The notes beneath the pieces are model-generated. The model ran no database searches and was not told the origin of the DNA. It worked only from the letters and a program-made list of their open reading frames with translations. A stretch of DNA of 64,000 nt, from assembly GCF_913776855.1 (NCBI RefSeq), contig NZ_CAJYQD010000006.1:1-64000 (forward strand), read 5' to 3'. Both the position numbers and the translations under genes were made by a program. Positions 26,569 through 34,682 of this stretch are shown piece by piece (the stretch's first letter is position 1; each line of letters opens with the position of its first letter). This DNA comes from an uncultured Sphingomonas sp. Lineage in GTDB: Bacteria; Pseudomonadota; Alphaproteobacteria; Sphingomonadales; Sphingomonadaceae.

Positions 26569-27344
26569 GACGCCAGCATCGCATCGCCGCGCACCAGCGT
26601 TCGCAGCGACAGGCCAGCGGCCGCCGCGCGATCCAGCGCCAGCGTGGTCGCGGCCGACAGCGTGGCGAGCAGCGGACAGTTCGCCAGCACAGCCTTTTCG
26701 ACCAATTCGAACGAACAGCGCGACGACAGCAGCGCGAAGCCGCCGTTCCAATCCTGTCCGCTGCGCCGCATCGCGCCGATCAGCTTGTCGAAGGCGTTAT
26801 GCCGCCCGACATCCTCCCGCACCATCCGGATGCGGCCATCCGCCGTACATAGCGCCGCGGCATGGGTCGCGCCGGTCGCCTGTGCCAGCGGCTGGTGATC
26901 GCGCAACGCCGCCGCCGCCGCGACGATGGCGGCGGGGGTGGCGTCGCTCCGGCCGGAAAGGATGGGCAGGGGGCGCAGCGCCTGTTCGAGATTTTCGATC
27001 CCGCAAAGGCCGCACGACGATTCCGATACGCGGTGCCGCACCCGATCGGCCACCCGGTCATGCCGTTCGGGCATGAGCGTGACTTGCAGCAACGTTCCGC
27101 CCGGTGCGTCATGCATCGCGACGTCGATTACCTCACCGGCATCGTCGACCAGCCGCTCGGCCAAGACGAAGCCATAAGCGAGGTCGTCCAAATCGATCGG
27201 CGTCGCCATCAGCACGGCATAGCCAAGCCCATTCACCTCGATCGCGACCGGCGTTTCGATCGCGACCGGGCGTTCCCGCTCCATGGCATCCCCCGATGCC
27301 GCCACCCGGTCGAACCGCCGGGTGGCATGGCCCCCCTGGTCCAT
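26565..27344 (-). CDS. fdhD: Formate dehydrogenase accessory sulfurtransferase FdhD
   Basis: FdhD carries sulfur from IscS to the molybdenum cofactor before its insertion into formate dehydrogenase-type enzymes. The 259-residue product has ETPVAIEVNGLGYAVLMATP near the start, the cysteine motif SSCGLCGIENLEQAL, VREDVGRHNAFDKLIGAM, and SSRCSFELVEKAVLANCPLL towards the C-terminus. The catalytic CxxC is intact. It overlaps the molybdoenzyme gene as TGATG and mobA as GTGA, which fits a shared role in maturing the enzyme encoded upstream. Confidence 0.96.
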   Translation of the reverse strand: MDQGGHATRRFDRVAASGDAMERERPVAIETPVAIEVNGLGYAVLMATPIDLDDLAYGFVLAERLVDDAGEVIDVAMHDAPGGTLLQVTLMPERHDRVADRVRHRVSESSCGLCGIENLEQALRPLPILSGRSDATPAAIVAAAAALRDHQPLAQATGATHAAALCTADGRIRMVREDVGRHNAFDKLIGAMRRSGQDWNGGFALLSSRCSFELVEKAVLANCPLLATLSAATTLALDRAAAAGLSLRTLVRGDAMLAS

Positions 27345-29620
27345 CAGGCGACGATACGCACCGGCACCGCCTTTGCCGCCGGCGTCTGCGATCCATGGTC
27401 GTGCCAGCCTAGCGGGATCAGCGGGTTGAGTTCGGGATAATAGCCGGCGATGCAGCCATCGGGCAGGTCGAACGGCACGACCTTCAGACCCGCGACGCGA
27501 CGGTCGATCCCGTCGTCGCCGTCGCCGACGATGGTCACGACCTGCCCCTTGTGCAGTCCGGCCTTCTCGATCTCCTTCGGGTTCATCAGTACCACGTCGC
27601 GCGTGCCCGAAATCCCGCGGAACCGATCGTCATAGCCATAGATGGTCGTGTTGAACTGATCGTTCGACCGGAGCGTCACCAGCCGCAGCCGGCCGGGCGC
27701 ATCGGGAATGTTCGTGCCGGACAGCGAGCGCGGCACGGTGAATTCCGCCTTGCCGCTTTCCGTCTTCCACACCCGTTCGCGCGCCGAATTACCGCGATAG
27801 AAACCGCCGGGGGTGAACATACGCTCCTCGAAATCGTGGAACTCCTCGGGATAGGTTTGCTCGATCAGCTTGCGGATCTTCGCATAATCGCCGGTCCAGC
27901 CGTCCCAATCGACCTTGGGATTGGGGTCGAGCGTCGCCTTGGCGATGCCCGCCACGATCGCGACCTCGGACTTCAGATGCTCGCTTGCCGGTTCGTGGGT
28001 CGCGATCGACCCGTGGATATGGCTGAACGTGTCCTCGATCGTGACGATCTGTTCGCCACCCGCCTGCTTGTCGACCTCGGTCCGAACGAGGCAGGGGAGG
28101 AGGTAGGCGACCTTGCCGTTGATCAGGTGGCTGCGGTTCAGCTTGGTCGCGATCTGCACCGTCACGCGCATTTGCGGCCACGCCGCCTCGATCCGTTCGA
28201 GGTCGGGGATCGCGCGCAGAAAATTGCCGCCGAGCGAGACGAAGGCATCGATCTCGCCTTTCAGTATGTCTTCGCAGGCGGTGACGGTATTGTGGCCGTG
28301 ATCCATCGGCGGTTCGAAGTCGAACAGCTCGCGCAGCCGGTCCATCGGCACCAGCTCGGGCTTTTCCGAAATGCCGACGGTCCGCTGGCCCTGCACGTTG
28401 CTATGGCCGCGCACGGGCGACATGCCGGTGCCGACGCGCCCGATATTGCCCTTCATCAGCAGCAGGTTGACGTAGGTCGCGACGTTGTCGAACCCGTTCA
28501 CCTGCTGCGTCAGGCCCATGCCATAGATGCCGATGGTGCGATCCGCCTCGACATAGACCTGTCCCGCCGCCTCGATATCGGCGCGGGGCAGGCCGCTTTC
28601 ACGTTCGATATCGGCCCAGTCGGTCGCCCGGACCATCGCTTCGAACGCGGCGAACCCGTCGGTATGCTGTTCGATGAAGTCGACGTCGAGGACGTGGACC
28701 TTGTGCTCGGCCCAGCTCTTGTCCTCGGCGGCGAGGACATGCTTGGCGAGGCCGATCATCACCGCGACGTCGCCGCCGGGGCGGACCTGGTGATATTGGC
28801 AGCTGATCTTCGTCTCGCTGCGCGTCGCCATTTCGAACGGGTTCTGCGGGTCGGTGAAGGCGATCAGGCCCGGCTCCTTGACCGGGTTGAAGGTCACGAC
28901 CTTGCACCCGCGCTTCACCGCGTCGCGAAGGGGGTGAAGGAAGCGCGGGCTGTTCGATCCGGTATTCTGGCCGAAGAAGAACATCGCGTCGCAGTGTTCG
29001 AAATCGTCGAGGATCGAGGTGCCGACCGGCGCGCCGATCGTCTTCTTGAGCGCGACGGACGTCGTTTCATGGCACATGTTCGAGCTGTCGGGCAGGTTGT
29101 TGTGCCCATAGAGCCGGGCGAACAGCGCATAGAGATACGACGTCTCAAGGCTGGCCCGGCCCGAGGCGTAGAAGATCGCCTTCTTTGGATCGATCGCGCG
29201 CAGTTCCGCCCCGATCGCGGCAAAGGCTTCGTCCCAGCTGCATTCGACATAATGGTCGGTGGCGTGGTCGTAGCGCAGCGGGTGGGTCAGCCGGCCGACA
29301 TGTTCGAGGTCGAAATCCTTCCACGTCTTCAGTTCGCTCACCGAATGTTCGGCGAAGAATTCGGGCGTGCAGCGATTGGGAGTCAGGTCCCACAAGGTCG
29401 CCTTCGCACCGTTTTCGCAGAATTCGAACGGATGCGGCTCGGCAGGCTTGCCCCATGCGCAGGACGTACACATGAAGCCCTTGGTCTTGTTCTGTCGTGC
29501 GAGTTGCGCCAGCGCAGCAGGGCGGTTGCGTTCCTTCGCAAGGACCTTCGACATGCCCTTGACCGAGCCCCAGCCGCCTGCCGGACCGTCATATCCGACC
29601 ACCGTATCCCGATCCGCCAC
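27344..29620 (-). CDS. FdhF/YdeP family molybdopterin oxidoreductase
   Basis: This large molybdopterin enzyme (758 residues) belongs to the FdhF/YdeP branch. The N-terminal region has GFMCTSCAWGKPAEPHPFEF with a short cysteine pattern. The molybdopterin domains include GHNNLPDSSNMCHETTSVAL, FFFGQNTGSNSPRFLHPLRD, GMGLTQQVNGFDNVATYVNL and SPVRGHSNVQGQRTVG. The C-terminal dinucleotide-binding domain has LVTLRSNDQFNTTIYGYDDR. No signal peptide is seen. In this branch formate oxidation is often unproven, and YdeP in E. coli is linked to acid resistance, so the substrate is open. It is the first gene of a tightly packed eleven-gene train. Confidence 0.9.
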   Translation of the reverse strand: MADRDTVVGYDGPAGGWGSVKGMSKVLAKERNRPAALAQLARQNKTKGFMCTSCAWGKPAEPHPFEFCENGAKATLWDLTPNRCTPEFFAEHSVSELKTWKDFDLEHVGRLTHPLRYDHATDHYVECSWDEAFAAIGAELRAIDPKKAIFYASGRASLETSYLYALFARLYGHNNLPDSSNMCHETTSVALKKTIGAPVGTSILDDFEHCDAMFFFGQNTGSNSPRFLHPLRDAVKRGCKVVTFNPVKEPGLIAFTDPQNPFEMATRSETKISCQYHQVRPGGDVAVMIGLAKHVLAAEDKSWAEHKVHVLDVDFIEQHTDGFAAFEAMVRATDWADIERESGLPRADIEAAGQVYVEADRTIGIYGMGLTQQVNGFDNVATYVNLLLMKGNIGRVGTGMSPVRGHSNVQGQRTVGISEKPELVPMDRLRELFDFEPPMDHGHNTVTACEDILKGEIDAFVSLGGNFLRAIPDLERIEAAWPQMRVTVQIATKLNRSHLINGKVAYLLPCLVRTEVDKQAGGEQIVTIEDTFSHIHGSIATHEPASEHLKSEVAIVAGIAKATLDPNPKVDWDGWTGDYAKIRKLIEQTYPEEFHDFEERMFTPGGFYRGNSARERVWKTESGKAEFTVPRSLSGTNIPDAPGRLRLVTLRSNDQFNTTIYGYDDRFRGISGTRDVVLMNPKEIEKAGLHKGQVVTIVGDGDDGIDRRVAGLKVVPFDLPDGCIAGYYPELNPLIPLGWHDHGSQTPAAKAVPVRIVA

Positions 29621-29683
29621 GCCAATTCCTTCGTTACGCCTTTGGCGTAGGCTACGCCGGGCGGGGGGATAAGGTTCCGGTAC

Positions 29684-30874
29684 TCAGTCGACCAATTCGA
29701 GTGCCAGCGCCGTTGCCTCGCCCCCACCGATGCAGAGCGACGCCAGCCCGCGCTTCTGCCCGCGCGTTTCCAGGGCCGACAGCAGGGTCGCCAGCACGCG
29801 CGCACCGCTGGCCCCGATCGGATGGCCAAGCGCGCAGGCACCGCCATGGACGTTCACCCGGTCGTGCGGCAGGTGCAGGTCGTGCATCGCCGCCATCGTG
29901 ACACAGGCAAAGGCTTCGTTGACCTCGAACAGGTCGATAGCCTCCGCGCTCCACCCCGCGCGTTCCATCGCGCGACGCATCGCAAACACCGGCGCGGTGG
30001 CGAAGCGGGCGGGTGCGTGGGCGAAGCCGGCATGGGCGACGATCCGCGCGATCGGGGTCAGACCCAGCCGCTCGGCCACCGATGCCCGTGCCAATACCAG
30101 CGCGGCAGCACCGTCCGAAATCGAGGAGGCATTGGCGGCGGTAATCGTACCGTCCTTCGAAAAGGCGGGCTTCAGCGTCGGAATCTTCGCGACGTCACCC
30201 CGTGCGGGCTGTTCGTCGAGGCGGACGGTGGTCGTCCCCTTTCGTCCGGCGATCTCGACGGGCACGATCTCCCGATCGAATGCGCCCGAACTTTGAGCGG
30301 CCTGCGCCCGCCGAAGCGATTCGATCGCAAAGGCGTCCTGCGCCTCGCGGGTGAAGCCATAGGATACAGCGGTTTCCTCGGCGAAGCTGCCCATCAGCCG
30401 GCCGGGTTCGTAGGCATCCTCCAGCCCATCGAGATACATGTGGTCAAGCAATCGGTCGTGGCCGATCCGCGCACCGCTGCGATGGCGTTGCGACAGATAC
30501 GGGGCGTTGGTCATGCTCTCCATGCCGCCAGCGACGATGATGTCGGCGGAACCGGCGGCAATGCTGTCGGCGGCCATCATGACCGCCTGCATCCCCGATC
30601 CGCACATCTTGTTGACCGTCGTCGCCTCGACATGCTGCGGCAGACCCGCACCCAATGCCGCCTGTCGCGCCGGCGCCTGCCCCAGGCCGGCGGGCAGGAC
30701 GCAGCCCATGTAGATGCGTTCGACCGCTTCGCCCGACAGGCCCGCCCGTTCGATCGCCGCGCCGACGGCGGTTGCACCCAATTGCGTCGCGGTGGCACCG
30801 CTCAGCGACCCCTGAAAGCTTCCCATCGGCGTACGGGCATAGGACAGGATGACGACGGGGTCGGACATGGACAC
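29684..30874 (-). CDS. Acetyl-CoA C-acyltransferase (thiolase)
   Basis: Thiolases condense or cleave acyl-CoAs. The 396-residue product has the nucleophilic cysteine in TVNKMCGSGMQAVMMA, the GGMESMTNAPYL stretch, NVHGGACALGHPIGASGAR with the catalytic histidine, and CIGGGEATALALE at the C-terminus. The last motif normally reads CxGGGxGxA, so the small change to EAT is unusual but probably tolerated. It resembles biosynthetic acetoacetyl-CoA thiolases (PhaA/AtoB), but no phaB or phaC gene is nearby. Separation from the next gene on the strand is 63 bases. Confidence 0.93.
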   Translation of the reverse strand: MSMSDPVVILSYARTPMGSFQGSLSGATATQLGATAVGAAIERAGLSGEAVERIYMGCVLPAGLGQAPARQAALGAGLPQHVEATTVNKMCGSGMQAVMMAADSIAAGSADIIVAGGMESMTNAPYLSQRHRSGARIGHDRLLDHMYLDGLEDAYEPGRLMGSFAEETAVSYGFTREAQDAFAIESLRRAQAAQSSGAFDREIVPVEIAGRKGTTTVRLDEQPARGDVAKIPTLKPAFSKDGTITAANASSISDGAAALVLARASVAERLGLTPIARIVAHAGFAHAPARFATAPVFAMRRAMERAGWSAEAIDLFEVNEAFACVTMAAMHDLHLPHDRVNVHGGACALGHPIGASGARVLATLLSALETRGQKRGLASLCIGGGEATALALELVD

Positions 30875-30954
30875 TCTCCGGGCAATCTTCTGGTTTCGTT
30901 TGTTATCATCTAGGGCGATGGCCGCGCCGCCGCAATCGCGCTAGGCCGCCAGCC

Positions 30955-31701
30955 ATGATGTCCGCGGTTCCTCCATCCCTTTGGCCGATCCTGCTGGGGA
31001 TCGTCGGCGCGGTGTTCGGCAGCTTCATCGCGACGGTCGCGATCCGTTGGCCGGCGGGGCGATCGGTGCTGGCCGGGCGGTCGGCGTGCGACGGGTGCGG
31101 GCGGACATTGACCGCGTTCGAATTGGTGCCGCTGCTCAGTTTCGTCGCGCTGCGGGGTCGGTGCCGGACCTGCGGGACGCGGATCGCACCGGGGCATGTC
31201 GTGACGGAGATACTGGGCGCCGGGATCGGCATCGTGGCCGGGATGGTCGCGCCGGGCGCGGAAGGGGTGGCTGGGGCAGCCTGCGGTTGGCTGTTGCTGG
31301 CGCTGGGGGCGATCGACCTTGCCGCGTTATGGTTGCCCGATGCGCTGACCGGGGCGCTGGCGGTCGTGGCGATTGCGGGGGGCGCGGCCGGGCTGGGCGT
31401 CGATCTTCACGCACGCTTGATCGGAGGCATCGCGGGATTCGGGGTGCTGTGGCTGGTCGCCGAACTGTATCGTCGGGTCCGGGGGCGGATCGGGCTGGGC
31501 GGCGGTGACCCGAAGCTGTTCGGCGCGATCGGATTGTGGCTCGGCTGGCGTGCCTTGCCGCAGGTGCTGTTGTTCGCAGCGCTGACCGGACTGGCCGTCG
31601 TGCTGGCCCTGACGCTGGCGGGGCGTCGGATGACGGCGAACGACCGATTGCCGCTCGGCACGTTGCTGGCCGGCGCGGCGTTCCTGTGCTGGGCGACCTA
31701 G
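30955..31701 (+). CDS. Prepilin peptidase / N-methyltransferase (A24 family)
   Basis: This inner-membrane aspartyl protease cleaves and methylates type IV-like prepilins or pseudopilins. The 248-residue product has an N-terminal methyltransferase module with FGSFIATVAIRWP and the zinc-type cysteine pairs CDGCGRTL and CRTCGTRI. Several hydrophobic helices follow. The catalytic aspartates lie in LGAIDLAALWLPDALTG and GLGGGDPKLFGAIGLWLGW. No secretion or pilus genes are adjacent. The two Flp pilins at 56.0-56.5 kb are possible substrates, though Flp pilins usually have their own shorter peptidase. Confidence 0.92.
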   Translation: MMSAVPPSLWPILLGIVGAVFGSFIATVAIRWPAGRSVLAGRSACDGCGRTLTAFELVPLLSFVALRGRCRTCGTRIAPGHVVTEILGAGIGIVAGMVAPGAEGVAGAACGWLLLALGAIDLAALWLPDALTGALAVVAIAGGAAGLGVDLHARLIGGIAGFGVLWLVAELYRRVRGRIGLGGGDPKLFGAIGLWLGWRALPQVLLFAALTGLAVVLALTLAGRRMTANDRLPLGTLLAGAAFLCWAT

Positions 31702-32285
31702 GCCGGCTCGACCCGATATTCGATCGGCTTGAAACTGCCGCCATTCGACGCCGGCGCGGAACAGGCGGTCAGGCCGATGATAAGGTCCATTGCCGCGCGG
31801 AAAGTGATCGAATCGCCCGCCTTGCTGATCGGCGGCAGGACGCTGAGCTTTCCCGTGGTGCCGTCGACCGGCACGTTCATGAAGCAGTTGAACGCCACCG
31901 GGATGCGGTCCGGCTGTACGCCGTACGGCTCCAGCGCGGCGGCGAGATTGCCGAAGCAGCCGCGATGCGGTGGCAGGTCGGGATAGAAATGATGGAAGGT
32001 GTCGTACGAGCATGGCGTCAACAGGAAGTCGTGCGTACCGACGGTATCGGCGACGATCTCCAGCATCACCCGGCTGCGGTTCGAATAGAGCGCGTGGCCG
32101 GTCGTCAGCCGGATCGTCTCGGCATAATCCAGCGTCCGACCTGACGAGATCACCTCATCCAGATCGTCGGCATTGAACGCCAGCAGGTCGGCGACCTGAC
32201 ACCCGCGCGGATCTACCACGACCAGCGTCTCGCCCTTCGCCAGCCGGAACGCCGTGCCCGACCGTTCGGGGATGGTGACGTTCAC
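31698..32285 (-). CDS. DUF1989 (urea carboxylase-associated) family protein
   Basis: The 195-residue protein starts at GTG 32285 and belongs to the DUF1989 family. It has ERSGTAFRLAKGETLVVVDP, RGCQVADLLAFNADDLDE, FLLTPCSYDTFHHFY, HRGCFGNLAAALEPYG and FNCFMNVPVDG, each carrying a cysteine. Members accompany urea or guanidine carboxylases, where paired DUF1989 proteins act as carboxyguanidine deiminase subunits. Here there is only one member and no carboxylase. Instead it is translationally coupled (GTGA) to a YcgG/GntA-like gene, so the reaction may involve an N-oxidised or guanidino compound. That is inference. It converges on the prepilin peptidase gene, overlapping by four bases. Confidence 0.85.
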   Translation of the reverse strand: MNVTIPERSGTAFRLAKGETLVVVDPRGCQVADLLAFNADDLDEVISSGRTLDYAETIRLTTGHALYSNRSRVMLEIVADTVGTHDFLLTPCSYDTFHHFYPDLPPHRGCFGNLAAALEPYGVQPDRIPVAFNCFMNVPVDGTTGKLSVLPPISKAGDSITFRAAMDLIIGLTACSAPASNGGSFKPIEYRVEPA

Positions 32286-32968
32286 TTCGGCTCCCCCGAA
32301 TAATGGAAGGGGCAGGCCCAGCGGTCGTCGACCACCCGACCGCTATATTGCCGTGCTTCGCTGGCCGCGCCATGACGGGCGAGCATCGGATTGCGGCTAC
32401 CGGCCAATGCTTCGTCGCGGACCAGAATCTTTTCGCGCATCGTCTCGTACTTGCCCTCGGCGCGCAGCCGTTCGAACTGGTCGTGCAGGTTGAAGACGAG
32501 GGTAGGCCGCTCGAAACGGCGCGCCGGACGGCTGGCGCGCGGATGCAAGCCGACGATGAAGAACGCTTCGCCGCCGAAGCTCAGCGAGAAATGTGGATTG
32601 TCGGGATCGGCGCTGACCCGTGCATCGTAATCCTGCCCGCGCCATACGTCCTTGTCGGACAGCGATTGCACGCGCTGCCACAATGCGCGTTCGAATTCGG
32701 GTTCGCTCAGGTCGTCCGGCCCTTCGAAGATGACGGCGAAACTGCGGTACATCGCCCGATCGCGGCGATAATTCTCGGCCAGCCGCATCAATGCATCGTG
32801 GATGCGGACATCGTCCCACGCGCTGTCGATCCGGGAACAGGCGAGTACGTCCAGCGTACCGCGCGCCATGGCAGACTTTGCCCCGACGCAGGGAAAGCCA
32901 CGGTCGTCGATATGATCGAACAGCAGGGCTTCCAGGCTGTCCTGCGCCTCATGCTTCCAGTTGAACAT
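32282..32968 (-). CDS. YqcI/YcgG family protein (GntA-like heme-dependent N-hydroxylase family)
   Basis: The 228-residue product, from the ATG at 32968, belongs to the YqcI/YcgG family. A characterised member, GntA, N-hydroxylates the guanidine nitrogen in guanitoxin biosynthesis and uses heme. Recognisable segments are FPCVGAKSAMARGTLDVLAC, YRSFAVIFEGPDDLSEPEFE, WQRVQSLSDKD, DPDNPHFSLSFGGEAFFIVG and RFERPTLVFNLHDQFERLR. An earlier in-frame ATG at 33157 would run into the divergent MarR gene and is not preferred. The substrate here is unknown, since the rest of the guanitoxin pathway is absent. Confidence 0.87.
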   Translation of the reverse strand: MFNWKHEAQDSLEALLFDHIDDRGFPCVGAKSAMARGTLDVLACSRIDSAWDDVRIHDALMRLAENYRRDRAMYRSFAVIFEGPDDLSEPEFERALWQRVQSLSDKDVWRGQDYDARVSADPDNPHFSLSFGGEAFFIVGLHPRASRPARRFERPTLVFNLHDQFERLRAEGKYETMREKILVRDEALAGSRNPMLARHGAASEARQYSGRVVDDRWACPFHYSGEPK

Positions 32969-33071
32969 TGCGGAGATCCCGGCTTGAGATTGGACCGACA
33001 CTACGTTTCGCGCGCGATACAGGTTCCGCGCCGGTTGACGGGCGGCGGGGACGGCGGCAACAATCGCGGCC

Positions 33072-33533
33072 GTGAACAAACGACTGCTTCTCGACGACTT
33101 CCTGCCGTATCGCCTGTCGATCGCATCGAACCGGGTTTCGGACGCGATCGCTTCCACTTATCGTTCGCTGTTCGGGTTGCGCATTCCCGAATGGCGGCTG
33201 GTGACGGTCATCGCGGAAAGCGACGGAATTACGCAGCAGGCGCTGTGCGTCGCCACGCGTATGGACAAGGTGACGGTCAGCCGCGGCGCGATCGCGCTGG
33301 TCGACCGAGGGCTGGTCGAACGCAGCGCCAATGCCGGGGATCAGCGGTCGCACCTGCTGCGGCTGACCACTTCCGGCCGTGCCCTGTATGAAGAGGTCGC
33401 GCCGAAGGCGCTGCTGATCGAGCAGGAATTGTTCGCGTCGTTCAGTGCGCAGGAGATCGACGTCCTGCGCGACATGCTTGCGCGAATACAGGCAGCGGCC
33501 GATGCGATGGAGCCGGGCACGGGCGGTCAGTAA
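33072..33533 (+). CDS. MarR family transcriptional regulator
   Basis: The 153-residue winged helix-turn-helix regulator starts at GTG 33072. It has an N-terminal dimer helix, IPEWRLVTVIAESDGITQQA, the recognition region ATRMDKVTVSRGAIALVDRG and the wing with RSANAGDQRSHLLRLTTSGR. It is divergent from the YcgG-DUF1989 pair across 103 bases, so the simplest reading is that it controls that pair and itself. No convincing long palindromic operator was found in the shared region. It converges on the BrkB-family gene with a seven-base overlap. Confidence 0.93.
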   Translation: MNKRLLLDDFLPYRLSIASNRVSDAIASTYRSLFGLRIPEWRLVTVIAESDGITQQALCVATRMDKVTVSRGAIALVDRGLVERSANAGDQRSHLLRLTTSGRALYEEVAPKALLIEQELFASFSAQEIDVLRDMLARIQAAADAMEPGTGGQ

Positions 33534-34531
33534 CGGTCGCGCCGCGGCTTCATCTGACGCCGGTTGGGCAGGCTGTCGGCAAGGCGGGCGCCGCGACGCC
33601 CCATCGGAAGGGGGTGGCCGACGGTCGAATCCACCGCCGTCTGGCGCTCCGCCTCCGCATTGATCTCCGCACCGATCAGGATCGCAAGGCTCGATACGAA
33701 CAGCCACATCAGCAGCACGACGACTGCCCCCAGCGCGCCATAGGTCGCGTTGTAATTGGCAAAGTTCGCCGCATAGACGCCGAACAACACTGTCGCCAGC
33801 AGCCACAGGAGCGTGGCGGCAACCGATCCGACTGACAGCCAGCGCCACTTCGCCCGCGCCCGGTCGGGGCCATAGCGGTAGGCAAAGGCGATCGCCGCGC
33901 TGGCGATGCTTGCCGCGACCAGCCACGTCGCCCCTTGGATCAGGATGGCGCCTGCGGTGCCGAGGAACGCCGTCTCGCTGCGGATCCAGGTCAATACGCC
34001 CGCAGACAGGATGCCGACGACCGCCGCGACGATCGCCGCGATGGTCAGCATCGCCGACAACAGGGTGGTGGTGACGATGCTGCGTTCGTCCTCTTCCTCA
34101 TAGATCACATTCAGCGCCTGGATGATGGCACTCGCGGCGCGCATCGCGCCATAGATCGACAGCAGCAGTGCAATCAGCAGGCCGATGCCCGCCTGAGACG
34201 ATGCGGTGGTGACTACCGCGATCAGCTGGTCCGAGATCAGCCGGGCGGCGTCCGCCGGAACCAGTTCGAAAATGGTCTGCATATGCCGCGCCACGGTCGA
34301 CGGGTCGGCGATCAGGCCATAAGTCATCACGATTGCGCCTAGCAGCGGCACGAACGACAGGAAGGCATAGAAGGCCACCCCCGCCGCCATCAGCGTCAGA
34401 TTATGGTAGCCGACCATTGTGTAGACGCGGATGAAGATCGCGCGCCATGCCGGCCACGGATGCTGCCATGGATGTTCGGACTGGCTTCCCGGCACCTTGG
34501 CAGGGTCGATCACAGGTACGCTATCGGTCAA
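33527..34531 (-). CDS. YihY/virulence factor BrkB family membrane protein
   Basis: The 334-residue integral membrane protein has about six hydrophobic segments, including LMAAGVAFYAFLSFVPLLGA, IGLLIALLLSIYGAMRAASA, LLSAMLTIAAIVAAVVGILS and AVVVLLMWLFVSSLAILIGA. The RAASAIIQALNVIYEEEDER stretch after the third helix is characteristic. The family was once misnamed ribonuclease BN, and its function remains uncertain. The C-terminal tail is basic and cytoplasmic. It is divergent from tamA. Confidence 0.9.
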   Translation of the reverse strand: MTDSVPVIDPAKVPGSQSEHPWQHPWPAWRAIFIRVYTMVGYHNLTLMAAGVAFYAFLSFVPLLGAIVMTYGLIADPSTVARHMQTIFELVPADAARLISDQLIAVVTTASSQAGIGLLIALLLSIYGAMRAASAIIQALNVIYEEEDERSIVTTTLLSAMLTIAAIVAAVVGILSAGVLTWIRSETAFLGTAGAILIQGATWLVAASIASAAIAFAYRYGPDRARAKWRWLSVGSVAATLLWLLATVLFGVYAANFANYNATYGALGAVVVLLMWLFVSSLAILIGAEINAEAERQTAVDSTVGHPLPMGRRGARLADSLPNRRQMKPRRDRY

Positions 34532-34682
34532 CGCGGCTCCCCTTCGCTCCGCCTAACCAACGCAGCGCCGGCCCGATCGGATGCAGCGCGACGTACAAAA
34601 TGAACCAATTCCCTCGACTTGCGTTTCTGGGTTCACGGGGGTTGTGCGTTGCAGCGTCCGTCGAAGGGGACGGGGACAGGTT

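Noticed and set aside
27551..29650. A 699-codon open frame antisense to the FdhF/YdeP gene
   Set aside because: Low-complexity composition and exact opposition to conserved molybdopterin motifs mark it as a GC-skew shadow.
33008..33017. TCGCGCGCGA palindrome in the MarR/YcgG promoter region
   Set aside because: Short CG-only palindromes are expected by chance in such GC-rich DNA, and it is not a MarR-type AT-rich operator.
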